Below are positions 7,586 to 17,090 of a stretch of DNA of 64,000 nucleotides, piece by piece. Each line of letters begins with the position of its first letter. Within the stretch, counting starts at the first letter, position 1. The notes beneath the pieces were generated by a model. It saw nothing but the letters and a program-made list of their open reading frames with translations. It was not told where the DNA came from and searched no databases. Source of the DNA: Methylobacterium sp. 2A (GTDB lineage: Bacteria > Pseudomonadota > Alphaproteobacteria > Rhizobiales > Beijerinckiaceae). The translations under genes were made by a program, and so were the position numbers. The stretch lies in contig NZ_VUOK01000005.1 in assembly GCF_009806555.1 (NCBI RefSeq), positions 112,477-176,476 of the forward strand, written 5' to 3'.

Positions 7586-8449
7586 ATGGACGATCTGTTC
7601 CCGCCCTTCGCGCCCGATCCGAACGAGCCGCGTCCGCGCCGGTTCAAGCCGGTGCCGTTCCGGATGATCGCGCCCAACATGATCACCCTGATGGCGCTCT
7701 GCCTCGGGCTGACCGCGATCCGCCTCGCCTTCGAGGGCAAGTTCGAGCCTGCCGTCATCGCCGTGGTGGTGGCGGGCGTGCTCGACGGCATCGACGGCCG
7801 GGTGGCGCGGCTGCTCAAGGGCACCTCGCGCTTCGGGGCCGAGCTCGATTCGCTCGCCGATTTCGTCAATTTCGGCTGCGCCCCTGCGCTGATCCTCTAC
7901 GGCTTCGTGCTGTTTCACCTGAAGTCGGCAGGCTGGATCATCGCGCTGATCTTCGCGATCGCGATGGCGCTGCGGCTCGCCCGCTTCAACGCCATGCTGG
8001 ACGATCCGAACCGCCCGGAATGGAAGAAGGATTTCTTCGTCGGCATGCCGGCGCCGGCCGGGGCGCTGACCGCGATGCTGCCGCTCTACCTGCACTTCCT
8101 CGGCTTCGGCCTGGAGCGCTGGGCGGCACCGGCGATCCTGATCTACGTGCTGTGCATCGCCCTGCTGGTCGTCTCCACGGTGCCGACCTACTCGGGCAAG
8201 ACCATGGGCAAGCGGGTGCCGCGGAGCCTCGTGCTGCCGATCTTCCTGTTCGGGGTCGCGGCCTTCGGCATCCTGATCAGCTATCCGTTCGAGGCCCTGG
8301 TGGTGGTGAGCGCGGGCTACCTCCTGACCATCCCCGTGGTCGCCGCGCAGTACCGCCGCCGGCTGAAGGCCGAGCAGGCTGCGGGCGCCGAGGAGCGGGC
8401 CACCCTGGCCGCAACGGAGGAACGGCCTGCAGGCATCGGGCCGGATTGA
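7586..8449 (+). CDS. pssA: CDP-diacylglycerol-serine O-phosphatidyltransferase
   Basis: A 287-residue membrane protein making phosphatidylserine from CDP-diacylglycerol and serine. The CDP-alcohol phosphotransferase signature DG-x2-AR-x8-G-x3-D-x3-D is complete (D70, G71, A74, R75, G84, D88, D92). About seven or eight hydrophobic helices follow. It directly follows psd, which uses its product. The tail after about residue 265 is hydrophilic and alanine/glutamate-rich. This is a type II Pss as expected in alphaproteobacteria. Confidence 0.95.
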   Translation: MDDLFPPFAPDPNEPRPRRFKPVPFRMIAPNMITLMALCLGLTAIRLAFEGKFEPAVIAVVVAGVLDGIDGRVARLLKGTSRFGAELDSLADFVNFGCAPALILYGFVLFHLKSAGWIIALIFAIAMALRLARFNAMLDDPNRPEWKKDFFVGMPAPAGALTAMLPLYLHFLGFGLERWAAPAILIYVLCIALLVVSTVPTYSGKTMGKRVPRSLVLPIFLFGVAAFGILISYPFEALVVVSAGYLLTIPVVAAQYRRRLKAEQAAGAEERATLAATEERPAGIGPD

Positions 8450-8511
8450 ACGCTGGCCATGGCGGGATCCTCCCCTACCTTGGCAGCATCCGGCGAGGGG
8501 GGGATTCGGGG

Positions 8512-8931
8512 ATGCTCGAGGAGTTCAAGAAATTCGCGCTGCGCGGGAACGTGGTCGATCTCGCAGTCGGCGTGATCATCGGCGCCGCCTTCGGGGCGAT
8601 CGTCAACTCGGCGGTGCAGGACATCTTCATGCCGGTGATCGGCGCGGTCACCGGGGGGCTCGACTTCTCGAACTACTACATCCCGCTCTCGTCCAAGGTT
8701 CAGGCCGGGCTGCCCTACGCGGACGCGAAGAAGCAGGGCGCGGTCCTCGGCTACGGCCAGTTCCTGACCCTGACGCTGAACTTCCTGATCGTGGCCTTCG
8801 TGCTGTTCCTCGTGATCCGGGCGATGAACCGTCTGCAGCACGCCCAGCCCAAGGAGCCGGCGGCCGTGCCGGCCGACGTGAAGCTGCTCACGGAGATCCG
8901 CGACCTTCTGGCGGAAAAGCCCCGGGTCTGA
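8512..8931 (+). CDS. mscL: Large-conductance mechanosensitive channel
   Basis: A 139-residue MscL. The N-terminal amphipathic helix [24 protein letters not shown] leads into TM1, followed by the periplasmic loop (about 45-72) and TM2 ([22 protein letters not shown]), then the cytoplasmic bundle EIRDLLAEK. It opens under membrane tension to release solutes in hypo-osmotic shock. The ATG at 8512 gives the family's standard start. It sits 62 bases after pssA and is convergent with the next gene, ending 4 bases from it. Confidence 0.96.
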   Translation: MLEEFKKFALRGNVVDLAVGVIIGAAFGAIVNSAVQDIFMPVIGAVTGGLDFSNYYIPLSSKVQAGLPYADAKKQGAVLGYGQFLTLTLNFLIVAFVLFLVIRAMNRLQHAQPKEPAAVPADVKLLTEIRDLLAEKPRV

Positions 8932-8935
8932 TCCC

Positions 8936-9211
8936 TCAGCCCTCGCGCCGGCCCGGCTCCCCGGGCTTGACGCCCAGCGCGTCGAGGATCTGGTCGAGGG
9001 CCTGGCCGACCGCCCCGGTACCCTCCTCATGGGTCTTCAGCCGGGTCTCGAGCCGGCGGATCTGCGGCTCGAACACCTCGGGCACGGGATCGTCGCCGAG
9101 GAAGCGGGGCTTGTCGGCCTCCACCGGCAGGACGCCGCGCAGCTGCTGGCCGAGATGGTCACGCACCGGCTCGGGGAGCACGGCGCCGGGCTCAGGGGAT
9201 TCGTCGCTCAT
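8936..9211 (-). CDS. Hypothetical protein with a short NepR-like stretch
   Basis: A 91-residue acidic, soluble protein I do not recognise. The segment VRDHLGQQLRGVLPVEADKP and later PQIRRLETRL loosely resemble the N-terminus of NepR anti-sigma factors and of the sigma factor at 10.1 kb, but the conserved middle of NepR is absent, so no function is assigned. The ATG at 9211 is favoured over one at 9241. It is convergent with mscL. Codon use matches its neighbours, so it is likely a real gene. Confidence 0.6.
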   Translation of the reverse strand: MSDESPEPGAVLPEPVRDHLGQQLRGVLPVEADKPRFLGDDPVPEVFEPQIRRLETRLKTHEEGTGAVGQALDQILDALGVKPGEPGRREG

Positions 9212-9287
9212 GGTCGCCTCACGGGTCGAACCGGTTATCAACGGCCGGTCGGATGAAGCGTTGCGCCGACGGCCAGTCCAACGAGGC

Positions 9288-9314
9288 GGACCCCGGAGCC
9301 GGGCTCCGGGGTCC
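9288..9314. terminator. Near-perfect 13-bp inverted repeat downstream of the DUF1236 gene
   Basis: GGACCCCGGAGCC and GGCTCCGGGGTCC flank a single base. It lies 31 bases past the stop of the gene ending at 9345. It could stop transcription as a strong stem, but no T-run follows on either strand, so the terminator reading is tentative. Confidence 0.45.
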
Positions 9315-9344
9315 CAGGGACCGATACGGGATCGGTCCGCGGGC

Positions 9345-9758
9345 TCAGTCGATGACCTCGACGATGCGGTGGCTGCGGTCGACCAGAACCGGGCGGTCGT
9401 TCACCACGGTGTAGCGGTAGCCCGGCTGCACGTGGTACTCGCTCGGCACGTCGTAATAGGTCACGCCCGAGGCCGGCAGGGTCGAGCCGACGGCGACGCG
9501 GCCGTCGTAATCGTAGGAGCGGACGTTGCGCTCGCGGACGTAGCTGCGGAAGCGCGGCGCCATGTCGACGCCGAGGATGCCGCCCACCGTGCCGGTGGCC
9601 GCACCGACCGCGCCGCCGACGATGCCGCCGATCGGGCCGGCCGCGTTGGCACCGGCGGCCGCGCCGCGCTCGGCCCCCGGGATGGTGCCCTGGGCCTGGG
9701 CGGCCAGCGGCAGCGACAGCACGAGGGCCGAGGCGGCGATGAGGGTCTTGAAGGTCAT
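9345..9758 (-). CDS. Secreted DUF1236-type protein
   Basis: A 137-residue protein with a clear signal peptide (MTFKTLIAASALVLSLPLAAQAQ), a glycine-zipper-like stretch (GGIVGGAVGAATGTVGGILG) and a C-terminal DUF1236-like module: VTYYDVPSEYHV, GYRYTVVNDRPVLVD, RIVEVI. The family is common in Hyphomicrobiales and of unknown function in the periplasm. The ATG at 9758 has GGAG 9 bases upstream, whereas an ATG at 9767 abuts that site and is disfavoured. Monocistronic by context. Confidence 0.8.
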   Translation of the reverse strand: MTFKTLIAASALVLSLPLAAQAQGTIPGAERGAAAGANAAGPIGGIVGGAVGAATGTVGGILGVDMAPRFRSYVRERNVRSYDYDGRVAVGSTLPASGVTYYDVPSEYHVQPGYRYTVVNDRPVLVDRSHRIVEVID

Positions 9759-9916
9759 ACGGGACATCTCCGTTCCGTGGCGTTCCGCCGCGGACACGCG
9801 GCGAAGCTCGGGCCGGTAACGTCCGATACCCGGAATCGGATGCATCGCTTTTTTCGCGAAGGGCCGCCGAGGGCGAACGCCAGGTTTCCGACGACTGGCC
9901 TGACCCGGAAGCCCGG

Positions 9917-10022
9917 GTTTCCAAAGGGCTTTGCCCTTCGGTGGGTGCTCAGGGCAAAGCCCTGAGAGAGCCACCAGGGCTCTGCCCTGGACCCGCGAAA
10001 GGGCACGCCCTTTCGAAACCAT
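9917..10022. repeat. Dispersed palindromic repeat, copy 1
   Basis: A chain of hairpins built from CCAAAGGGC/GCCCTT, CAGGGC/GCCCTG and GCGAAAGGGC/GCCCTTTCG blocks. Related copies are at 34901-35028, 40281-40334, 44092-44155, 49912-50060 and 63900-63940. All are intergenic. The local sequence contains no gene. Confidence 0.75.
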
Positions 10023-10067
10023 GACTTGCCGGGCAGCCAGAACCTCACGCGCCCGTCAAACGCGCTC

Positions 10068-10808
10068 TCACGCCTCCTTGGGCATCGCCGACTGGATGAA
10101 CCGGTCGGAGCCGAGATCCTCCTCGTCGTACCCCAGGAGTTCCGCGAGGCGGCCGCGGGCGCGGCTGACGCGGCTCTTCACCGTGCCGACCTTGCAGCCC
10201 ATGATGGTGGCGGCCTCCTCGTAGGACACACCCTCCGCGCCCACCAGCACCAGGGCCTCGCGCTGGTCCGGCGGAAGCTTCGCCAGCGCCGATTGCAGAT
10301 CCTCGACGTCGAGCCGGTCGCCCTGGTGCGGGGCGGTGGCGAGGCGAGCGGCATAGGACCCGTCCTGATCCTCGACCTCGCGGACCCGCTTGCGGTGATC
10401 CGAGTAGAAGATGTTGCGCAGGATCGTGAACAGCCACGCATTGAGGTTGGTGCCCGGCTGGAACCGGGCGCGGTGCTGCCAGCCCTTCAGCAGGGTGTCC
10501 TGCACGAGGTCGTCGGACCGGGCCGGGTTCGAGGTCAGCGACAGCGCGAAGGCGCGCAGCGACGGCACGGCGGCCAGCAGGCCGTTGCGGAATTCCGGCT
10601 CGATCGCCTCGCCCCGGGCGCGGAGCGCCGCCTCAAGCTTCTCGATCAGCTCGGCGAAGCGGGACGGCAACGTCTCCTCGCCGAGCCGCTCGTAGACGGT
10701 GCGCAGGTGCTCGCCGAGGTGGGTGCGGATGCCGGGCGCCAAATTCGGGCGGCCATCCCGAGTCGCGTCCTCCTGGGACAGGACGGTATCGGTGTCGTCG
10801 CGGGTCAT
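10068..10808 (-). CDS. ecfG: EcfG-type general stress sigma factor with NepR-like N-terminus
   Basis: A 246-residue protein. Residues 27-64 (IRTHLGEHLRTVYERLGEE, LPSRFAELIEKLEAAL) match the pattern of NepR, the anti-sigma factor of the alphaproteobacterial general stress response. A complete ECF sigma factor follows: sigma2 about 76-143 (RSDDLVQDTLLKGW, LNAWLFTILRNIFYSDHRKR) and sigma4 about 168-224 (LPPDQREALVLVGAEGVSYEEAATIMGC). The usual system is PhyR-NepR-EcfG encoded by separate genes; no phyR is in the window. Start ATG 10808; a later start would remove the NepR-like part. The sigma assignment is strong; the NepR-like role is inference. Confidence 0.85.
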   Translation of the reverse strand: MTRDDTDTVLSQEDATRDGRPNLAPGIRTHLGEHLRTVYERLGEETLPSRFAELIEKLEAALRARGEAIEPEFRNGLLAAVPSLRAFALSLTSNPARSDDLVQDTLLKGWQHRARFQPGTNLNAWLFTILRNIFYSDHRKRVREVEDQDGSYAARLATAPHQGDRLDVEDLQSALAKLPPDQREALVLVGAEGVSYEEAATIMGCKVGTVKSRVSRARGRLAELLGYDEEDLGSDRFIQSAMPKEA

Positions 10809-10968
10809 GCGGTTCGCACTCGTCAGCTCATCGTGGCTCGACCGTGGTCCCGTGAGGGTCGAGGCGGATCGCTTTCCGGCCCGAAATCAGGACGATGTCG
10901 GGCCGATGCGCTCCTGTTACAGGGGTTCTAGCGCATTGGGGGCGTGCGTGCACCCTCGCGCCACTGAC

Positions 10969-11754
10969 TTATGATAAGGCCGCAGCCCTCAAGAGACGGA
11001 CGGTCCCGTCCCGCAGGGTCAGGACATCGCCGCGGGCGAGGTCGGTCCAGCTCTCGTCCCGGGTCAGCGCCTTCGTGGCGATCACCGTGACGATATCGTG
11101 CTCGGTGGTCTCCCGGGCGAAATCGACCTGCCAGTCCTCGTCGATCAGGGTGGCCTTGCCGAAGGGCGCCCGCCGGGTGAGGTAGCAGAGGCGCTTGCCG
11201 CAATGGGCGTAGAGGGTGCGGCTGTCGGTCAGCAGCATGTTGAACACGCCGAGCCCGTGCAGCTCGCCCGCGAGGTCGGCCACCGCCCGGTCGAGGGTCT
11301 CGGGGCGGGGCAGGGCCTTGTAGCGCTCCTGGAGCCGGCCGAGCATCCAGCAGAAGGCGTGCTCGCTGTCGGTGGAGCCGATCGGCATGAAGCCGCCGAG
11401 CGGCAGCTTCTTCACGCCCTTGAGCTGACCGTTATGCGCGAAGGTCCACCGGCGGCCCCACAATTCCCGCGAGAACGGATGGGTGTTCTCCAGGCTGACC
11501 CGCCCGCGATTGGCCTTGCGGACATGGGCGACGACGATCCGGCTCTTGATCGGCATGTCGCGCAAGAGCCGGGCGAGCTGCGAGCGGGCGCTCGGCTCCG
11601 GCTCGTGGAAGCTGCGGCAGGTCCGGCCGTCGTAGAAGCTGATGCCCCAGCCGTCGGCATGCGGCCCGGTCTCGCCGCCGCGCCGGGCGAGGCCCGCGAA
11701 GGAGAAGCGGATGTCGGTCGGCACGTTGGCGCTCATGCCGAGCAGTTCGCACAT
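10969..11754 (-). CDS. Class II glutamine amidotransferase (YafJ-like)
   Basis: A 261-residue N-terminal-nucleophile amidohydrolase. The protein starts MCELLGM, so Cys2 becomes the catalytic N-terminal nucleophile after Met removal. Other landmarks are HADGWGISFYDG, HVRKANRG, ENTHPFSRELWGRRWTFAHNGQ and GSTDSEHAFCWML. It would hydrolyse glutamine or a gamma-glutamyl compound. The acceptor is not known for stand-alone members. The start is fixed by the required Met-Cys. It is upstream of and in the same direction as the sigma factor, but 160 bases separate them. Confidence 0.88.
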   Translation of the reverse strand: MCELLGMSANVPTDIRFSFAGLARRGGETGPHADGWGISFYDGRTCRSFHEPEPSARSQLARLLRDMPIKSRIVVAHVRKANRGRVSLENTHPFSRELWGRRWTFAHNGQLKGVKKLPLGGFMPIGSTDSEHAFCWMLGRLQERYKALPRPETLDRAVADLAGELHGLGVFNMLLTDSRTLYAHCGKRLCYLTRRAPFGKATLIDEDWQVDFARETTEHDIVTVIATKALTRDESWTDLARGDVLTLRDGTVRLLRAAALS

Positions 11755-11927
11755 GTCCTGACTTCCGCCCCCACCGCGTCCGCGGGACAGCGGATTTAGA
11801 GACGATCGACGCGTGCAACAACCGAGGTTTCGGATCCGCAATCCGGAAATCGGCGTCCTGTGACGGCCACGACCCTCGATGCGGCCCCTTCTTCGCCGGA
11901 TGCGGGCGACGGAGCGTCGGGGTTGCC

Positions 11928-12236
11928 CTATCCGGCCGCCCGGGCCCGTTCGAGAGCCCGCAGCACCGCGCCGGATTCGTGCCGGATCACGGTGAGGTAG
12001 GCCTGCGTCGTGGCATCCGGCTGGACACGGCCTTGCTCGAGATCGCGGAGCGTCCGGATCGCGAAGCCGAAGCGGTCCGCGAACTCCGCCTGTGTGAGGC
12101 CGAGTTCCTGGCGTACAGCTTTCACGGCGTTCGTCTGCGGGCTGTGTACGCGATACGTCTGCGGATCGGCTTCTCCGCGCGCGATGGCGAGGGCCTGCTG
12201 CGCAGCCTCGACCAATCCCTCTCCGAATGCAGTCAT
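11928..12236 (-). CDS. HTH antitoxin (NadS/HigA-like)
   Basis: A 102-residue Xre-type regulator with helix-turn-helix KAVRQELGLTQAEFADRFGFAIRTLRDLEQGRVQPD at about residues 39-73. This is the usual partner of PF06296-type RelE toxins, encoded after the toxin, as here (38 bases downstream). It is expected to neutralise the toxin and repress the operon. The ATG at 12236 gives the full N-terminal helix FGEGLVEAAQQALAIARGE typical of the family. Confidence 0.85.
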   Translation of the reverse strand: MTAFGEGLVEAAQQALAIARGEADPQTYRVHSPQTNAVKAVRQELGLTQAEFADRFGFAIRTLRDLEQGRVQPDATTQAYLTVIRHESGAVLRALERARAAG

Positions 12237-12274
12237 CTCTCACCTCTCGGTGCGGGTGGCCATCCATGCCCAGG

Positions 12275-12628
12275 TCAGAGGCGTCTTGGCAAACCGGCGC
12301 GGTACGCGTCGACCAAGCGGGTCAATGCGTCCCTGACGGCATGCCGCTCGGCGCGGCTGATATCGGCGCGCTGCCCTTTCGAGACCAGACGCAGCAGGAA
12401 AACGGTCAGATCATCGACGACGAAGAAGGTGATGACCCTGTAGCCGCCCGATTTCCCCCGACCGCGTCCAGCAATGCGAACTTTTCGCGCTCCGCCCGTC
12501 TCCGGAATCAGATCGCCCGCGCTGGGATCGGCCGCGATCGTGTCGATGATCGTCTGCATCTCGTCTTCGGAGACGCCGGAAGCCTTCGCGTCGGCGAGAA
12601 ACTTCGGCGTCAGGACGACCGTATGCAT
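12275..12628 (-). CDS. RelE/HigB-family toxin
   Basis: A 117-residue protein matching the RelE-of-RelEB (PF06296) layout: MHTVVLTPKFLADA, SEDEMQTIIDTIAADPSAGDLI, TGGARKVRIAGRGRGKSGGYRVITFF, LLRLVSKGQRADISRAER. These enzymes cleave mRNA at the ribosome when free of antitoxin. The toxin gene precedes the antitoxin gene, the usual order for this group. The reading frame is intact. The C-terminal tail beyond RHAVRDAL is longer than in many relatives. Confidence 0.85.
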   Translation of the reverse strand: MHTVVLTPKFLADAKASGVSEDEMQTIIDTIAADPSAGDLIPETGGARKVRIAGRGRGKSGGYRVITFFVVDDLTVFLLRLVSKGQRADISRAERHAVRDALTRLVDAYRAGLPRRL

Positions 12629-12680
12629 GAGCGTGACGGTACTTGCCGTCCGCTTAAAAGCAGGGACCGAAGCGCGCGCG

Positions 12681-12992
12681 TCATCGTCCCAGATAGTCGG
12701 TCAGCGTCATCCCGACCATGATGGCGACCCAGAAGAAGCCGAGTCCCGAAAAAAGCCGGATCAGCGGCGGCTCGTGGATCACCTCCATGGAGACGAGGAG
12801 GATCAGCGCCACCATCACGGCGACGACGAGAAGCTCGACGATCCAGACCTGCGCGAAGGGCAGGGTGGCGCCGAGCGTCACGTTGACGGCGAGCAGGGCG
12901 AGCAGCGCCAGGAAGGTCAGCACCGGCGTGCGCAGGCGCTTGCGGAGCAGGGCGCGGTCGTCGGCGCTCAAGGTCGCGAGGGGGTTCCGCAT
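12681..12992 (-). CDS. ctaF: caa3 oxidase subunit IV
   Basis: A 103-residue membrane protein with three hydrophobic helices (TPVLTFLALLALLAVNVTLG, WIVELLVVAVMVALILLVSMEVI, LIRLFSGLGFFWVAIMVGMTL). Size and position after subunit III fit the cytochrome c oxidase subunit IV (CtaF/CyoD-like) of the caa3 enzyme. It is the last gene of the act-cta operon, one base past the subunit III stop. No catalytic groups are expected; it stabilises the complex. Confidence 0.85.
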   Translation of the reverse strand: MRNPLATLSADDRALLRKRLRTPVLTFLALLALLAVNVTLGATLPFAQVWIVELLVVAVMVALILLVSMEVIHEPPLIRLFSGLGFFWVAIMVGMTLTDYLGR

Positions 12993-12993
12993 C

Positions 12994-13649
12994 CTACCGG
13001 TTGACCACGTAGAGAATCGGGAAGGCGAGGATCCAGACCAGATCGATGAAGTGCCAGTAGAGGCCGTAGACCTCGATCCAGTTCTGGTGGCGCGACAGGA
13101 AGCCGGCCTTGGCGGCCATCCAGGTCATGCCGAGCAGGAGCGCGATGCCGGTGAACAGGTGCAGCGCGTGGAGCAGGGTCGCCACGTAGTAGAGGTTCAC
13201 GAACAGCCGCGATGCCGGCGTCTCGGCCAGCGCGAAGGGGCGATGGCTGAGGAACGGCATCATGTGCTCGTCCCAGTCGGCGTAGTACTCGTAGCCCTTG
13301 AGCACGAGGAACAGGGCGCCCAGAGCCGCGGTCGCCAGCATCGCCCGCACCATGGCGCGCTGCCAGCCCATCCGCGAGAATTCGATCGCCATCGACATGG
13401 TGAGCGAGGAGCAGATCAGCACCACGGTGTTGGTGGCGCCGATCCAGAACTTGAGGTGCTTGGCGGCCGCCACCGTCGCCTCGGGGTGCTGGATCCGGGT
13501 GATCAGCGCCACCAGGAACAGGGCCGAGAACAGCAGCAGCTCGGTGATCAGCCACGCCCAGATGCCGAGCGTCGCCGCCTCGCGCTGCTGCGCCACGCTC
13601 TCGAAATGCCCGGCGCGGGCGACCCCGACGCCGTCGGCCAGGGGCTCGC

Positions 13650-13653
<4 letters not shown>
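12994..13653 (-). CDS. ctaE: Cytochrome c oxidase subunit III
   Basis: A 219-residue, multi-helix membrane protein. Family marks include [55 protein letters not shown] and [21 protein letters not shown]. It binds subunit I and supports proton pumping. The ATG at 13653 overlaps the ctaD stop (ATGA), indicating translational coupling. Length is typical for the short subunit III of quinol and caa3 oxidases. Confidence 0.93.
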
Positions 13654-15326
<1,673 letters not shown>

Positions 15327-15627
15327 CGTGTCGCCCGCGATGGAAGGGTATGAAGGCCGAGCGTTGGGACGCTCGCGCGGATCTTCCTCCCCCCGTTGCG
15401 GGGGAGGGCGGGCCCTGCGTCGGCAGGGGTCGGGAGAGGGGAGCGACGGTGCAGGGGGAGGTTGTGCCCCGCATGAAGGCTGCGCCCCGTCCGGAAGCCG
15501 GGTTCCCCCCTTGCGGGACTTCGTCCCGACCCGCCCCCCTTCGGGGGCCGCCCTCCCCCGCACAGGGGGGAGGGAGACCGGCGCGCGCTACGATCCGCCG
15601 ACCGAGTCTCCGAGGTGACGCCGTTCA
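15327..15627. repeat. Gap between ctaC and ctaD with two G/C hairpins
   Basis: No gene is seen. The gap contains two copies of the CCTCCCCC/GGGGGAGG hairpin (15386-15407 and 15552-15573) and other short repeated segments. These could attenuate or stabilise the operon transcript between the two oxidase genes. Confidence 0.65.
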
Positions 15628-16593
15628 TCATCGTGTCGCGTCCGCGGCCTTGGAGGTCGGATAGGCTTTCAGAAAGTCGATCAGCGTCCCGAGTTCGTCC
15701 TCGGGAATCCGGCCGGCGAAGCTCGGCATGACCTGCTTGTACCCCCCGGCGAGGCGGTCGCCGTTCGGGTTCAGGATCTTGTCACGCAGCCAGCCCGCGT
15801 CGGCCGTGACGGTGCGGCCGTCGGCGAGCTTCACGTGGCTCCCGTAGAGCCCCGCGAGGCTCGGCGCCTTCACGGCAGAGCCGGGCTCATGGCAGCCGGC
15901 GCAGCCATAGGCTTCGTAGAGCGCGCGGCCCGCCGCGACCTTGCCCTGCTGCGCACCGGCATGGGTCAGCCAGTCCTGGTAGTCGCCGGGATTCATGAAG
16001 GTCACCTCGCCGCCCATCACGGAATGGTCGGTGCCGCAATATTCGGAGCAGTAGAGGTGGTAGGTGCCGACCTTGTCGGCCTTGAACCACAGGTCGGTGT
16101 AGCGGTCGGGCAGGGCCGCGACCTGCAGGCGCACCGCCGGCAGGTAGAGGGCGTGGATCACGTCCTGGCTGATGATGTGCAGGCGGATCGGCTGGCCGAT
16201 CGGCAGGTGCAGGTTGTTGATCTCGGACTGGCCTGTCGGGTGCTGGAACTTCCACATCCACTGCCGGCCGACCACCTCGACCACCATGGCGTCGGGGGGC
16301 GGGTTCCGCGACTGGATGAACAGCCGCGCGCCCCAGACGAAGAAGATCAGCGTCAGCAGGAACGGGATCAGCATCCAGCTGATCTCGATGAGGTTCGAGC
16401 GGATGCCGGAGGGCTGCCGGTCGGCCTCCGAGCCCTCCCGGTAGCGCAGGGCGAAATAGGTGATCGCCACGAAGACCGGCACGGTGAGCAGCAAAGTCAG
16501 CACCGTGAAGGCCAGGATCAGCAGGTCGGTCTCGCTCGCGGTGGCCGAGACCGCGGCGGGCCAGAGCTGGAGGGAATCGTGGCTCGGCGTCAT
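15628..16593 (-). CDS. ctaC: Cytochrome c oxidase subunit II with fused cytochrome c
   Basis: A 321-residue subunit II. Two N-terminal membrane helices (about 24-48 and 72-95) anchor a periplasmic CuA domain with the ligand set H147, C182, E184, C186, H190, M193 (YCSEYCGTDHSVM). A C-terminal cytochrome c domain has CAGCH at 231-235 and a probable Met ligand in KQVMPSFAG. The fused cytochrome defines the caa3 class, which accepts electrons from alternative complex III. ATG 16593 is next to the end of the preceding small gene (overlap of 4 bases). Confidence 0.96.
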   Translation of the reverse strand: MTPSHDSLQLWPAAVSATASETDLLILAFTVLTLLLTVPVFVAITYFALRYREGSEADRQPSGIRSNLIEISWMLIPFLLTLIFFVWGARLFIQSRNPPPDAMVVEVVGRQWMWKFQHPTGQSEINNLHLPIGQPIRLHIISQDVIHALYLPAVRLQVAALPDRYTDLWFKADKVGTYHLYCSEYCGTDHSVMGGEVTFMNPGDYQDWLTHAGAQQGKVAAGRALYEAYGCAGCHEPGSAVKAPSLAGLYGSHVKLADGRTVTADAGWLRDKILNPNGDRLAGGYKQVMPSFAGRIPEDELGTLIDFLKAYPTSKAADATR

Positions 16594-17090
16594 CGCGCAG
16601 CGGGCTCCGTCGGTTCGAGGGAGCGGCCGACGATCAATTCCATGGCGCGGTCGATCGGGATGCGGGCGCGGGTATGGGCCTCGTCCCGGTAGCCATAGCC
16701 GGCGATCCGCGCTTCGGTGGCCGCCCGCTCCCGGTCGATATCGGCATAGGGGTTGGCCTGGAGGTTCGGGGGCGGCGGCGCGAGGCGGGCCGTCTGCTGA
16801 GGCGTGAGCGCCGGCAGGGACCGGCGCTGGCTCGCCGCGAAGGTATGCATCAGCCAGATCATGGTGCCGATCACCGCCAGCGCCGTGACGGCGAGGCCGG
16901 CCATCACCAGGGCGGTGTTGCGGACGTTGACGTCGCGGGTCTCGTGCCCGGGATCGTTCGGATCGCGCTGCGTGTTGGCGGCCGGGCGCGGCGGGCGTCC
17001 GTTCAGGAACCCGCTGCCGCGCAGGGTGAGCCCGGCCAGGATCGCCGGGATCAGCCCGGCGGGACCATCGGAGCGTCCGCCCCCGCTCAT
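16590..17090 (-). CDS. Small membrane protein conserved in act-caa3 operons
   Basis: A 166-residue protein with one hydrophobic helix (NTALVMAGLAVTALAVIGTMIWLMHTF) and a periplasmic tail, LQANPYADIDRERAATEARIAGYGYRDE, then ARIPIDRAMELIVGR. This tail pattern recurs, as I recall, in proteins placed between ActF and oxidase subunit II in other bacteria; no biochemical role is known to me. It overlaps both neighbours by 4 bases (ATGA), so it is clearly part of the operon. The first 50 residues are low-complexity and variable. Confidence 0.75.
   Translation of the reverse strand: MSGGGRSDGPAGLIPAILAGLTLRGSGFLNGRPPRPAANTQRDPNDPGHETRDVNVRNTALVMAGLAVTALAVIGTMIWLMHTFAASQRRSLPALTPQQTARLAPPPPNLQANPYADIDRERAATEARIAGYGYRDEAHTRARIPIDRAMELIVGRSLEPTEPAAR

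Noticed and set aside
15386..15573. Transcription terminators between ctaC and ctaD
   Set aside because: The stems have no T-run on the reverse strand, and the downstream oxidase genes must be expressed; they are better listed as repeats.
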